Positions 49,401 to 57,617 of a stretch of DNA of 64,000 nt are shown piece after piece. Position 1 is the stretch's first letter; the number at the start of each line of letters is the position of its first letter. The translations under genes were made by a program, and so were the position numbers. Source of the DNA: Hofstenia miamia (taxonomy: Eukaryota; Xenacoelomorpha; Acoela; Hofsteniidae); the NCBI GenBank assembly GCA_900660155.1, contig CABFPE010000158.1, positions 203,788 through 267,787 on the forward strand, in the 5' to 3' direction. Under the pieces are notes generated by a model. That model was not told the DNA's origin, did no database searches, and saw nothing but the letters and a program-made list of their open reading frames with translations.

Positions 49401-52400
49401 ATATATGTGACTCCTTAATATAATAACCAATCAACAAAAAGAAAAGGCAAATTTTGAATTGCTATTTGAAGTGATAACCAGGGCGACCTGGACGTCTATG
49501 AAGTGAATAGGTAAATTTTTGCAACATTTTGTCATTTAGTCAATAAGGTATATTTTTAACGAAGAATATACAATATTTATTCAGATGTTACTTTAGTAAT
49601 ATATCATATACTGATAACAGTTCTGAAAACTTCAGAAACATTACAAAATAATATATTGCGCTTTTGGGCAATGGCGTTTGAATTTCTGTTAGTTGAATAA
49701 TCCAGATTATAAAATTTAGAACACTTCCATTTGAATTAAATTTTTTCGTTTCTAGAATTTTCTAGAATTATAAAAATAACGTTTGACAGTTTTTAAATAT
49801 CTTCAATGTATTCAATAGCTTTAATTCTCTCGTTAAGTCATTTCAAAGTTTTATAGAGGTATTAATGTATGAACTTTAATATGCAAATCACGGTACATTT
49901 TGGATTCAGATTTGCAAATACATTGCCTGCATATTCTGACCCGGTGACCCAGTAGACCCCGAAGCCTTAAGGGAAAAATAAACGCGGTCATCCACCAACA
50001 AATACCCGACCCGGTGATCTTGTTGCAACTCTGTCGCACATATCTCCTAATTACTAATACATAATAAAAGAGTTTCTAGTTTTGCAAACCAAATTAAAAC
50101 TTGCTTAACGTCTGTAGTAAACTACTTAACGTGTTTTAAAAGTGTTAATCTTTTATCACTAAGGTATATTGAAATTCAAAAAGCAACAAAAACAATTTAG
50201 TTCAGATAACATAGAAACCTCCTTCTTCAATCACTTTAATCAGGTGATTCTTCAGCTTGTCTATCTTGCTTGCATAGCGGCTTTTTGGGATGTGTTTGAA
50301 CAAGTGCAGTGTGGTGTCTTCAATCTCATGTGTGTTAGAGAAAGTTGTGTGCTTGAATTGACATTTGATATAGGTATTTATCCATCTGTTTAAAATATTA
50401 AAATCAGGAGAGTAAGCTGCCTGGCCAATGAAACGAATCCTCCTCAGCTGAAGGAATTCCTTGGTCTTCAAGGGGGAGTGAGGTCGGCCATTATCGTGTT
50501 GAATGAAGAGGTTGTTGAGCCTAGCAGAATTGTTGCGAAGTTTTCGCCGGCGTTCACCAGTGCGTTGTAGAAATTGAATATACAGGTCAGCATCGATGGT
50601 TGTATTATAAGGAAGTGCTTGCACGGATGAATTGTCGTTTGTAAGGCAGATTTGCACATACTTTTCTTTAGCGCACAGGAGGTTAAAGTACAACGCTGCA
50701 CTTGCTGTGACAAATCCCGCAGGGGCGATCTGAAAGCAAGCTAAACAAGCTGAAGAGTCACCTGAACAAAGTGATTGAAAAGCGAGGTTCCTATGTTATC
50801 TGAATTAAATTGTTTTTGCTGCTTTTTTAATTTCAATATACATTTGTGATTAATGATTAAAACTCTTCAGAAGTGCTATGAATTCTGTGAATATGGTATT
50901 TCAAATAATAACATTTTGAAGAATTTACGGATCACATCTACGCTGGTCACGGTTCACTTTTATACACTTTTACTGCATATGTGTTAAGAAATTACCTTGG
51001 TTGTTAGTTTTGATAAATTTTGAGAAAAGTCAATTAAATATTTAGTTTTTTACTGCGTAAACAGACTGCAAAGAAATACTTTCTTGTGCTACTAATTTTA
51101 CGCCAAATATTTAGTTTCAATACATAGAATTTTTTACCACAGAATCTTACCTAGAGTTATGTAAGAGTACAAGTACGCAGAGCCCGCTCTCGGCACTTTA
51201 TACAAAAACTCTGCATAGCACCACGCCGATAACAATGCTGCTAATCCAGCTAACAGAAACGATATAATAATTGCGGGGCCTGTAATGTCTTTAACAACCT
51301 CTCCCATTATTAGATATAATCCACTGCCTAACATTCCTCCAATTCCGATCAAGAGTAAATCCCAATAATTTAGACATCTTGAAAGTTCGGTGTCCATTAT
51401 ATCTGTGTTCATAAGATTTTTTGTTCTTAGTAGTTTATTCATTTCTCTAATTCTACTTGGAGGGAAGTTTTAGACTAATATGGGAATGTTGTGCTAAATC
51501 AATTTCCAACGTTAAATAGTCGCATGTTAATTTAATTAATTTTTCTAAATTAGCAGAAATTATATCTTTTGTACATATATTAACAATTACAGGATCCATG
51601 AAACAATTGTGAATACTTGTAGCTAGCATTTAATTTAATATAGTAATATTTTTAAGCATTTTTGTTAATTCAAATGTTAGGAATTCAATTGTTGAAAACC
51701 AACAACATTGCTAGTACTTTGTTAATTTCAAATTTCCAGTGGTTCTAACGTCTTCTGGATTTGGTTCGGGCTATGGATACTTTGATACTCGGTTATGGCT
51801 AACATTAACTTGCAACTTCATTTGCTTAACTACTATTCACTCAAAAAATGGTTCGAGTTTTCAACGTTATAAAAATGCAAATGTGCTCCATTTGATAAAT
51901 GAAAAATGATTTGTAATTTATAACTTCTTTTCAATCAAGTTAACGAACCTTTTTGTAAACATAAACTGTACTCTCAAAATCAATATGGTTTTCATAAATA
52001 TTTTTCTACAAATGTAGATGAGTGTTCAGCAGTTGCATGCTTAGATTCATCAAAAGCATTTGACTCTATTGACCACCACATATTAATTAAAAAAAATAAG
52101 AACTCTGGGCTTCTCAGACAAAAGTGCAGATCAAATAAGCAGTTATCTCCATAATTGCAAACAAAAAGTTAAACTAAATGGAATTCTCTCTGACTGGATT
52201 TTTATTAAAAATGGTATTCCACAAGGAACAATTTTGGGACCGTTACTATTCAATACGTATGTAAATAATTTGAGCAATTATACCACATGTAATGTTATAC
52301 AATATGCTGATGATACTATGCAATTTTTTTGAAAACTTTTATAGCAGTTTCAGGAGACTTATGTGAACTAAATAGCACTCTTCTTGCACAATATTTTGTT

Positions 52401-54232
52401 TTACAAAAGCTAAGAATAAACCCATCTTAAACTCAATTTTGCTTAATTAGACCTAAATCTAACGATAATTCCACAAATAGTTCACAGTTTAAATTAAAAT
52501 TTAATAAAACATACATAGAACAATTTAATTCTTTTAAATATTTAGGTATCATTTTTGATTCTCAACTTAATTTTACAAAACAACTAGTTTTATTAAGAAA
52601 ATGCCTAGTTTAATAAAGGCTCTTAGCAATTTATCACAACATCTTCCAACCACAGCAAAAATTCAATTAATTCACCCATTAATACTAAGCCACTTTAATT
52701 ATGGAAACATACTGTATACCAACATAAATCAACAACTTTTGAATAAATCTAATGTGCAAATTAAATGGGCTATAAAAATAGCAGTTAATCATATTTATAA
52801 CAGAAATCAAGAAATTAACAAAAACTTTTCTAAATCCACAATGCATTATTTATAAAAATATATTAACGACTTTTTTTAAAATATTTAATAATATTGTTCC
52901 ATACCACAAATACAAATTTCTATCCTCTAAAGTATTGCTTAGACATAATCATAGAACCCTAAAAATTAGCCCTCTTCCCATAACAAGAAAATAATGAAAT
53001 AATTCATTTCTCAACACATCAATAAATATATGGAATAAGTTGCCTAAATATACAATACAAATAAATAAAGAATATTCAAAAACGAAATTAAAAAATACTT
53101 CTTTAATTATACAAAGGAAAGGCTTGAATACAAATGGCGAGATTTTAAATTTTATAATATTGATTATTCAATAGACCGCATCTAACCTAAATTCTCCATA
53201 GCCCAAGCTAGTAATTGTAATTATTTTTGTAAATATCTTTGTATGTGTTTTGTTTCTTTATTGCTATTGTTTGACGCTGTTTAGAGTTGTAAACAGTATT
53301 TTATATTGTAAAGAGCAACTCTAAATATAGTTATTTCATTTTAAGTTCGTATATTTGCAGTTCCTTAAACTTGCAATTAAGCTTTTACAACCCGTATGAG
53401 TTAGAAATTGTTCAATGATGTCGTAGGGGTTACAATTCCTGCAGTTTATAAATTTTGCTTATGTAATCACAACAAGACCTGATTTCATGTTTTATGCATC
53501 ATAGTTTGCTTGCACGTTTTCAAAACGCATTCTTCTAAATATGCATATAAAGAAATGAATAATTATTTATTAATTACTTCTTTTTAGTTTGGGACGTAGC
53601 CTTTCATGACATCGACTGCAATACCGTATTTACTTGTTCAGAGGATGGAGAGATTTGGCAGTGGAATTGCATCAATTCACCGGCATATGCTTCAGTTCTC
53701 GATAAATGTAAGTTATTCGCTTCGGTTACCTATTAAAAAAATTCGTTTGGATAGTTAATGATCGCCTAAATGATCTTACATAATTCTTGTTTTTGAAACT
53801 GCTGGTTAAACATATCTCACACTTGTTTAGGTAATAGAACTATTATTTTAAAATCTCTATTTTAAGTTCTTGATTACTTTTGCATATTTTGTTTAAATTA
53901 GTAGTATAAAGTTCAGTTTATAGTTTTTGGTGAGTGGAGCTTATTCTTTTAATTTATTGGTGCTATGATTTGCTAAGACTCTATTAAATAATTCCACATT
54001 TAAAAGGAATGGATCGCTTATTATACTTATTTGATTAATTTTATGTATTTGCCTTTTAGCTTCAGCACTCTCTACTGGGTGGCTTTCGAACCCCAAATCA
54101 TGTGTAGAAGTTGAGTCTCTAGTTCCTAGCACCTTCAAAATGCCAGTTAATTGTTTAGACATCAGAGATAACGTTCTTGTGGCAGGCACTGATAATGAAT
54201 CTATTTATATAATATCACCTATTGTTGTTTGA
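37382..54232 (+). CDS. NUP43: Nup43 nucleoporin, six exons, whole gene
   Basis: WD40 beta-propeller subunit of the Nup107-160 (Y) complex, which scaffolds nuclear pores and is also found at kinetochores (family knowledge). Exons 37382-37492, 39571-39892, 40369-40504, 40682-40833, 53588-53707 and 54060-54232 have GT-AG borders and matching phases. They total 1,014 nt, giving 337 residues plus TGA, against about 380 in vertebrates. Matches to Nup43 run along the whole chain: GSYDQR near the N-terminus, ELITFGEDCKMCFIRLDH, NSIGQLKLWDFR, ILATGNCEGQLGIWDLR, VFTCSEDGEIWQWN, and a C-terminal block ending VLVAGTDNESIYIISP. An in-frame stop lies directly before the ATG. Intron 4 (40834-53587) contains an antisense SLC7A gene. 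No AATAAA was seen in the first 250 nt or so after the stop. No promoter was recognised. An additional 5' non-coding exon is possible. Confidence 0.93.
37795..38082 (-). pseudogene. LINE reverse transcriptase C-terminal fragment (Nup43 intron 1)
   Basis: 95-codon ORF with the pattern found at the end of many LINE ORF2 proteins: DDADRKLYGKISSDSRHSLV, DMIPQ, then ARLRERL and a basic end. The upstream reverse transcriptase core is missing, so it is a short 3' remnant, inserted opposite to the host gene. Confidence 0.5.
38312..38678 (+). pseudogene. LINE AP-endonuclease fragment (Nup43 intron 1)
   Basis: An open frame reading FDVDNLLQQTILQECTWEGT then RGTSKLDRVLVTS and LTTDHLAVLCEP. This is the C-terminal half of an exonuclease-endonuclease-phosphatase domain (the T-RGTSKLD and SDH/TDH-x-x-V motifs) as found in LINE ORF2. 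The N-terminal catalytic part and reverse transcriptase are absent. Its orientation is opposite to the fragment at 37795-38082, so it is a separate insertion. Confidence 0.6.
39571..39892 (+). CDS. NUP43: Nup43 exon 2 (residues 38-145)
   Basis: The acceptor is CCTAATTTAG ending at 39570 and the donor is GTTAGT at 39893, phase 0 to phase 1. It encodes INTLSLFSIE directly after the exon 1 end, then SNGSVSLFSVNP and PELITFGEDCKMCFIRLDH, matching propeller blades 1-3 of Nup43. An ORF search would start it at an internal GTG (39610), but the splice site adds 13 residues that fit the family. Confidence 0.9.
39955..40340 (+). pseudogene. Degraded LINE endonuclease remnant (Nup43 intron 2)
   Basis: A pyrimidine-rich, less AT-rich block filling most of intron 2. 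Shifting between frames gives LDLVL, LSDHSFVRFNLSVILL and FNDSFSADDWYTINY, the order expected at the end of a CR1/L2-type endonuclease domain and the linker after it. Several frameshifts and stops make it a fossil. Confidence 0.4.
40369..40504 (+). CDS. NUP43: Nup43 exon 3
   Basis: The acceptor CTGTTTAG ends at 40368 and the donor GTAAGC starts at 40505, phase 1 to phase 2. It encodes NFDCCTINTSVLIGSNTV and NSIGQLKLWDFRTSYERP, a WD repeat end corresponding to the NSIGQLKIWDFRQ block of vertebrate Nup43. The exon has no ATG and is too short for a simple ORF search. Confidence 0.88.
40682..40833 (+). CDS. NUP43: Nup43 exon 4
   Basis: The acceptor TGTTTAG ends at 40681 and the donor GTATGT is at 40834, phase 2 to phase 1. 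It encodes SNKKLSVECMDVKPDEP, then ILATGNCEGQLGIWDLR and SPVTLHEAHSSNG, matching the blade with GGQDGMLSIWDVR in the vertebrate protein. The stop codon of the antisense SLC7A gene lies only 162 bp past the exon end, so the two transcripts may overlap at their 3' or exonic parts. Confidence 0.92.
40996..41343 (-). CDS. SLC7A transporter exon 5 and stop
   Basis: The acceptor AG is at 41345-41344 and the first codon is GTG (Val, not a start). The stop is TAG at 40998-40996. It encodes the last four membrane helices, including PFLPALSVFLNTCFMLHL and TWVRFGGWMLMGIIIYFVYG, matching the C-terminal core of CATs, and ends HNSMEALK. No obvious AATAAA was seen on this strand just downstream. Confidence 0.93.
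   Translation of the reverse strand: MAVIVFFIFNTLLALETVFYSKVENHTLYSLIMATTCLAMIVPLAVLHVFSPFNNQWGEYTVWFCPFLPALSVFLNTCFMLHLNYMTWVRFGGWMLMGIIIYFVYGVHNSMEALK
40996..51442 (-). CDS. SLC7A cationic amino acid transporter, five exons
   Basis: APC-superfamily transporter of the CAT branch (SLC7A1-4/14), expected to carry basic amino acids across the plasma membrane. Exons in transcript order are 51442-51151, 46211-45821, 45134-44789, 43910-43671 and 41343-40996. GT-AG borders and phases agree and the total is 1,617 nt, giving 538 residues plus TAG. About 14 hydrophobic segments are visible. Family marks are RCLNYWDLLLIGIGGMLGSG (TM1 with GSGLY), CYAEF with the conserved Glu (residue 78), GWNMVLEHVIGTAAVARG, MPRSVYAIAKDGL and TWVRFGGWMLMGIIIYFVYG. 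It is shorter than the roughly 620 residues of vertebrate CATs because the loop after TM10 is short. The whole gene sits inside Nup43 intron 4. The assembly duplicates its middle exons. The exact subfamily and substrate cannot be fixed by eye. Confidence 0.93.
42147..42889. mobile_element. hAT-like element with degenerate inverted ends (transporter intron 4)
   Basis: The left end CAGAGGTGTTGGCTATGG and inverted right end TAGACGTGGCGACTATGG match at most positions, and both are followed by repeated CCATAT/TGGCCATA-like motifs. The 743-bp interior has no ORF. The 8-bp flanks (ATCTAAAG, ATGTAAGC) agree at only 5 of 8, so the exact edges are uncertain. Confidence 0.5.
43671..43910 (-). CDS. SLC7A transporter exon 4
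   Basis: The acceptor AG is at 43912-43911 and the donor GTATGT at 43670, phase 0 on both sides. It encodes IPVFATVLGGVVICIFAFFF, NLKELAEMMSIGSLLAYLVV and a cytosolic stretch ending INRVATWQT. It corresponds to the LKDLVDLMSIGTLLAY region of CATs. The first 101 nt are duplicated at 44150-44250. Confidence 0.93.
43810..44489. repeat. Exact 340-bp tandem duplication in the transporter gene
   Basis: Units 43810-44149 and 44150-44489 abut directly and read identically. The unit spans the 5' part of exon 4, its acceptor and upstream intron. There is no N at the join, so unlike the two larger duplicates this could be a real recent tandem duplication. Confidence 0.9.
44150..44250 (-). pseudogene. 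Duplicated 5' part of transporter exon 4
   Basis: Contains the acceptor and the first 101 nt of exon 4, identical to 43910-43810. It then runs into intron sequence: MMSIGS is followed by FNFKAE and a stop, with no donor. If spliced in, it would truncate the transporter after TM9. It is part of the exact 340-bp tandem duplication. Confidence 0.85.
44789..45134 (-). CDS. SLC7A transporter exon 3
   Basis: The acceptor AG is at 45136-45135 and the donor GTAACA at 44788, phase 2 to phase 0. It encodes YDSVAMASEESISPKKDAPH (the family's FDCIATTGEE-NP-KAIP region), a membrane helix, and STCYSMPRSVYAIAKDGLIF ending KHTQ. This is the only complete copy of this exon. Confidence 0.93.
44964..46668. repeat. 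1,705-bp duplicate, first copy
   Basis: Reads identically to 46670-48374 at an offset of 1,706, with a single N at 46669 between the copies. It carries transporter exon 2, the 5' half of exon 3 and the flanking introns. Confidence 0.92.
45821..46211 (-). CDS. SLC7A transporter exon 2 (right-hand contig copy)
   Basis: The acceptor AG is at 46213-46212 and the donor GTAAGT at 45820, phase 1 to phase 2. It begins GEIAAFIIGWNMVLEHVIGT, which joins YSYITLG of exon 1 exactly as in the family, and ends AAQTYFFFVG. It contains three or four membrane helices. It is identical to 47527-47917, and only one copy is expected in the real gene. Confidence 0.92.
46670..46840 (-). pseudogene. Partial copy of transporter exon 3, cut at the N join
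   Basis: Identical to the 5' part of exon 3 (45134-44964). It keeps the acceptor and residues YDSVAMASEE to about SAALS and stops at the N at 46669. The truncation coincides exactly with the contig end, so this is an assembly remnant rather than a biological truncation. Confidence 0.85.
47527..47917 (-). pseudogene. Second copy of transporter exon 2 (assembly duplicate)
   Basis: Identical to 45821-46211, displaced by 1,706 bp, with the same acceptor and donor. Counting both copies would put two identical four-helix blocks in the protein, which no CAT has. It is best read as the same genomic exon present on two contigs joined at the N at 46669. Confidence 0.85.
48375..50160. other. Transporter intron 1 interior, nothing recognised
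   Basis: AT-rich intron (also inside Nup43 intron 4). It holds a short dispersed repeat at about 49907-49941 and no recognisable exon. Confidence 0.5.
50202..50693 (-). pseudogene. Mariner/Tc1 transposase, C-terminal part
   Basis: 163 codons. FIQHDNGRPHSPLKTKEFLQ carries the second catalytic Asp, and QAAYSPDFNILNRW is the YSPDLNPIE-W block that normally carries the third acidic residue; here the expected final Asp/Glu position is Asn. The end reads KVIEEGGFYVI. The N-terminal DNA-binding region is missing. The altered third catalytic position and truncation make it inactive. Confidence 0.78.
50726..50803 (+). pseudogene. Second mariner/Tc1 C-terminal fragment, opposite strand
   Basis: 26 codons ending in TGA. 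KLNKLKSHLNKVIEKRGSYV is clearly homologous to the C-terminus of the minus-strand copy beside it (KIDKLKNHLIKVIEEGGFYV), with several substitutions, so it comes from a different copy of the same family. Confidence 0.7.
51151..51442 (-). CDS. SLC7A transporter exon 1 (residues 1-98)
   Basis: ATG at 51442. The donor GTAAG starts at 51150, phase 1. It encodes a short cytosolic N-terminus, TM1 (around residues 28-47, with GSGLY) and TM2 plus the start of the next helix (GPAIIISFLLAGLAALLSAW, then CYAEF). Two further Met residues (11 and 16) could also serve as starts, so the true N-terminus may be slightly shorter. Confidence 0.92.
51930..53185 (+). pseudogene. LINE reverse transcriptase, 3' part with frameshifts
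   Basis: Reverse transcriptase motifs in order: SKAFDSIDHHIL, NGIPQGTILGPLLFNTYVNN, IQYADDTMQFF (the YADD catalytic site), SFKYLGIIFDSQLNF, HPLILSHFNYGNILY, then WNKLPKYT and a C-terminal RLEYKWRDFKFYNIDYS ending in a stop at 53183-53185. Motifs fall in different frames with stops, so it is dead. It is inserted in the first Nup43 intron-4 third downstream of (antisense to) the SLC7A start. Confidence 0.8.
53588..53707 (+). CDS. NUP43: Nup43 exon 5
   Basis: The acceptor TTTTTAG ends at 53587 and the donor GTAAGT is at 53708, phase 1 to phase 1. It encodes VWDVAFHDIDCNTVFTCSED then GEIWQWNCINSP, the counterpart of the Nup43 blade with LFTCSEDGSLWHWD. The joined reading across the 12.8-kb intron 4 (AHSSNG to VWDVAF) is continuous with the family. 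Confidence 0.93.
54060..54232 (+). CDS. NUP43: Nup43 exon 6 and stop
   Basis: The acceptor GCCTTTTAG ends at 54059 and the stop TGA is at 54230-54232. It encodes LSTGWLSNPKSCVEVESLVP, then MPVNCLDIRDNVLVAGTDNE and a final SIYIISPIVV. This parallels the C-terminal Nup43 stretch with SSWLSTDPAKDRIEITSLLP and CLVCGTDAEAIYV. Confidence 0.93.
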
Positions 54233-54849
54233 TATTTAAAATTGTTTTAATAGGTTGCTTGTTTTATTGTTTGATGCTATTGGTTTTTTGTATTTTTTTT
54301 TAGAATTTTCACAAGTGATGCAAATTTATTGTTATTTAAATGGTGAATCGTGTGATAGTTTGGATAGCTTTTCATTTATAACAGAAATTGTTTTTCATTT
54401 TGAGAAATATTAAGTATTATAAAATGATAATTTATGTCAAAAGTGTATTTGCCCTAGTTATCAATATTTTGTTAAATGACTAAATTGCTAATGGTTAACA
54501 AGCTCTTTGTTCAAGTGAGAAAAAGAGTTGCCAACAAATTCAAAATATATAACAAATACATAAATTACAAAATTGCTCAAATATGTTATACATTTCCCAT
54601 GCATGTCATGTTTTAGAGGAATGCAAAAATTTTGGTGACTTAGCAAATTGTGTTTCAATTTCCGTTTAATTTCGTATCATTGTCAAGATTGTTCCATACC
54701 TTTACTCGAATACTCATTTACTATTTCATGATATCAGAAAATGTTTTTTTTTCAATTTCCATACTCAGATCACTCACTACCTTGTTCGAATATACTAAAA
54801 GTATGTAAACCCTCTAGATTTTGGAAAAGAATATGAGAAAAGTCAACTG

Positions 54850-55884
54850 AAAGTGTCAAAAAATCTTCGTTACCACCTAATGAAATGCAATGAAACTTTA
54901 CTTTCCTATTTCAATATATTTTGCCGAAATAAATATATTCTCTTATTCGAATATTCAAAAAAATCTCCAAATGTTTCATATCCATTGATTGATTCCAAAT
55001 GCATTGATTTAATCAAAGAAAAAAAACAAGTGGAAAAATTACATCAATTTTCAAACAAAGGACAATCATAATGCCAATAAAACTGCATGAAATTTATGAA
55101 AAGTTGCTATAAGGAAAGCAAGTAATAATTATTCACATTCAGAGTATCAAAATCTTTCATCTCAAAAAAATAAATTGGAATTTATTAACAATTTATTGAA
55201 TAGAAAAAACATGAAAACTGAAAAAATATAAATATACTATAATGATAAATCCATTATTAATAAAAAGAAATCTGCAATGCTTTCAATGAAGCTTTTCGGC
55301 ATTTAGAAAACTACAACAGTATGAATGTACTCTTTTCTCTTAATAAAACTAAATTACATCATCTTTCTCTTTTCGTTTTACAACTAAATATGAAATCATA
55401 AAGTCGATACATTGTTTAAATTCAAATCCAGCGAACCGGCTGTAATACTAACTTGGCTCCTATTCTTTTGGAGAAAATTTAGTGAATTATGTTTTTGTAA
55501 CATTTATAGTTAGTTTTTATTAAAATATTGTTGCAATAAGAATAATGAATACATAAAAATCTCAAACTTATTTTTACATCCCCCATGTTATATCTGTATA
55601 ATGTCCTAAAAATATTCTTCAAAATAATTAACACTTTCCCATATAACAAAAATGACTCTTTTCGAAAAAATAATAAACAAAACAAAACACACTTAATTGA
55701 ACCAATTAGGAGTGACTAATGAAAAACTCTTTTCTAAACACAGCTATAAATGTATGGAATGAACTACCAAAATACATCAAATACTTTAAAAGACTAAGAT
55801 TTACATTAAAAAAACTTTTGCACCTTTAATATAGAAAGACTGAAACGACGAGGTTATAAACTTTACAATCCTGATTACTCTTAA
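54850..55884 (+). pseudogene. Second LINE fragment of the same family
   Basis: The linker region between endonuclease and reverse transcriptase is visible (CIDLIKEKKQVEKLHQF at about 54995-55045), then after an internal deletion of the polymerase core the C-terminal end FLNTAINVWNELPKYIKYFK and NIERLKRRGYKLYNPDYS, stop at 55882-55884. The last motif parallels the C-terminus of the 51930-53185 fragment, so both belong to one family. It lies about 0.6 kb downstream of Nup43. Confidence 0.65.
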
Positions 55885-56323
55885 TAGAAACAAACATCGC
55901 CATAATCCAAGTTATTTACATTATTATTCGTGAATATTTCTTGTTTTCTTTTATTATATTTTGTTTGCATTTCTTTTTTGACGCGTTCACAATTTTTTAA
56001 AGAGCAAATGTTTTATTTTACAATTTTTAAATACAAATCTATGTATGTACACTAATTTTTAGTAATCCGAATTATAGCTCAAATTATAAATCATCTTTAA
56101 ATGAAAGGCTTGAATTAACAATATTTGTATTTTTTAATGAACTCCATTAATTTTGCTTTTTACACCGGCTTTATTTTTTGGACGTCATCCCTGCACCACT
56201 TTGATCTTCAATTTAGCATTTGTCTTTTCCTTGACATTAAATCAAAAGGTTTTTATTACATGAGCAAGTCGATGTTTGTCATTATTTCTTAAATATTCTT
56301 TTTTTCCTTAATGTCCAATCTAT

Positions 56324-57617
56324 TTAGAAGACATAAAACAATTTTTCTAATGAAGATTCATCTTCTATTGTCCCCAAAATGCAAGTGGCATTTGTCTGCT
56401 GAATTATAATACTCAAACGTTGTTTAAAATACTCTGCCGCACGTGGTTCCTTGATGAAACTGTTAGGGACTTGCCACGTTGGGAAATAAAGTATCCAGTT
56501 AATTTACCTGTACCGTCTTGACATTCAAAAGGTAGAGGTTGAAATATATATAGCCTTGTTGAACAATGTCACAATATTTAGATATTTTTCGGCATTCAGC
56601 ATCTGTTGCAGCTTTAACAGGAGCAAAAGTTGAAATGCGATTTGGAGCAATTGCATCAGCTACTGTAACGTCCCACACTAAGGAGCGTCCTCTTGACAAA
56701 GGAACAGTAGTCACGCCATCAGGTCGTTTTCCATCTTTTCTGATCGATCCCGGTGGTTCTAAAATTGAAGCGCCGTCGATCATTGAAAAAGTGCGCTTAA
56801 AAAGGTTATTCAATTGAGAATGACGTGCAAAACGACCAGTGCTCCTCTTACAAGACAATCCATGAAGACCATCAGATGAAATATGTGCGCCACAAATACA
56901 GGTATGTTGTTCACATACACGAACACCAAGTCTAGCGGCAACACTGATACGCAAATTGACATTGTTCATCTTCAAGTTGTTTGTTTGATGGAAGAGCATT
57001 GAACCATGCTCCAGCTAATTGCCTTGAATTGCCTGAAACCTTGCAAGATCATTTTCAGACAAATATCTCACTAGGAAACTCTCTAGTTGTTTGAAAACAG
57101 GAAAAGACCAATTTCTTTGAATAGTAGAAGCTTGTCCATCTGGAGTTTGCGAATTATTAGACAGCTTTAACCTCAAATCCAAAGCATGTGCTTTTTCAAT
57201 CGTAGGGAGACATCCAGAAGCAATCTTTAACATCAAGTTTTCACATTTGGCCACAGATGCAAGAAAACAACTGTATGCCAAAATATGGGTTAAAGGTATT
57301 CCTAAGCCACTAAAGGAAACTGGTAGACAAGCTTGTACAGTTGCGTTTTCTAACAAATTTACGAAGGTAATACATTCAAGCAGACTGTTGATTAGAGCAT
57401 TATACTTCTCAAGATGGTTAAAATGCAAGAATATGGATGAGCAACGAAGACCGTACAATAACTTTGGTATCCCAAATACATTCTTCAGCAAGAAAATAGC
57501 AGTATGAGCATCTAGATCTACTAATTTGTCTGCGAGAAGTTCCAAATCATTGTATTTTGCCTGCAGATGTGTTAGGCCTTGGACATTGATGGGGAGGGGG
57601 TGTTGTAGTGACGCCAT
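56324..57617 (-). pseudogene. Non-LTR retroelement 3' half with endonuclease-like region
   Basis: Post-polymerase and C-terminal parts of a retroelement family common in invertebrates. 57617-57015 encodes FLLKNVFGIPKLLYGLRCSS and VQACLPVSFSGLGIPLTHIL. The same frame continues past a TAG (57015-57017) to 56499 with the zinc-ligand CICGAHISSDGLHGLSC, GRFARHSQLNNLF, EPPGSIRKDGKRPDGV and SLVWDVTVADAIAP; RPDG and WDVTV fit a PD-(D/E)XK-like endonuclease core. A frameshift near 56500 leads to KEPRAAEYFKQRLSIIIQQT and the terminal stop at 56324. The reverse transcriptase core is missing, so the copy is 5'-truncated and inactive. Confidence 0.78.

Larger units (their letters stand above)
50165..50840. 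mobile_element. Head-to-head pair of mariner/Tc1 fragments (foldback)
   Basis: The outer arms (about 50165-50275 and 50731-50840) are inverted copies of roughly 110 bp, starting TATATTGAAATT. The left arm is the 3' end of a minus-strand transposase and the right arm is the 3' end of a plus-strand one, so two C-terminal halves of related copies face away from each other with shared sequence at both ends. It lies in intron 1 of the SLC7A gene and intron 4 of Nup43. Confidence 0.7.

Noticed and set aside
54853-55071. ORF of 72 codons as an independent host gene
   Set aside because: It fits the linker region of a LINE whose C-terminal end follows at 55720-55884.
56566-57507. Plus-strand ORFs at 56566-56817 and 57247-57507
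   Set aside because: Shadows of the minus-strand retroelement ORFs.
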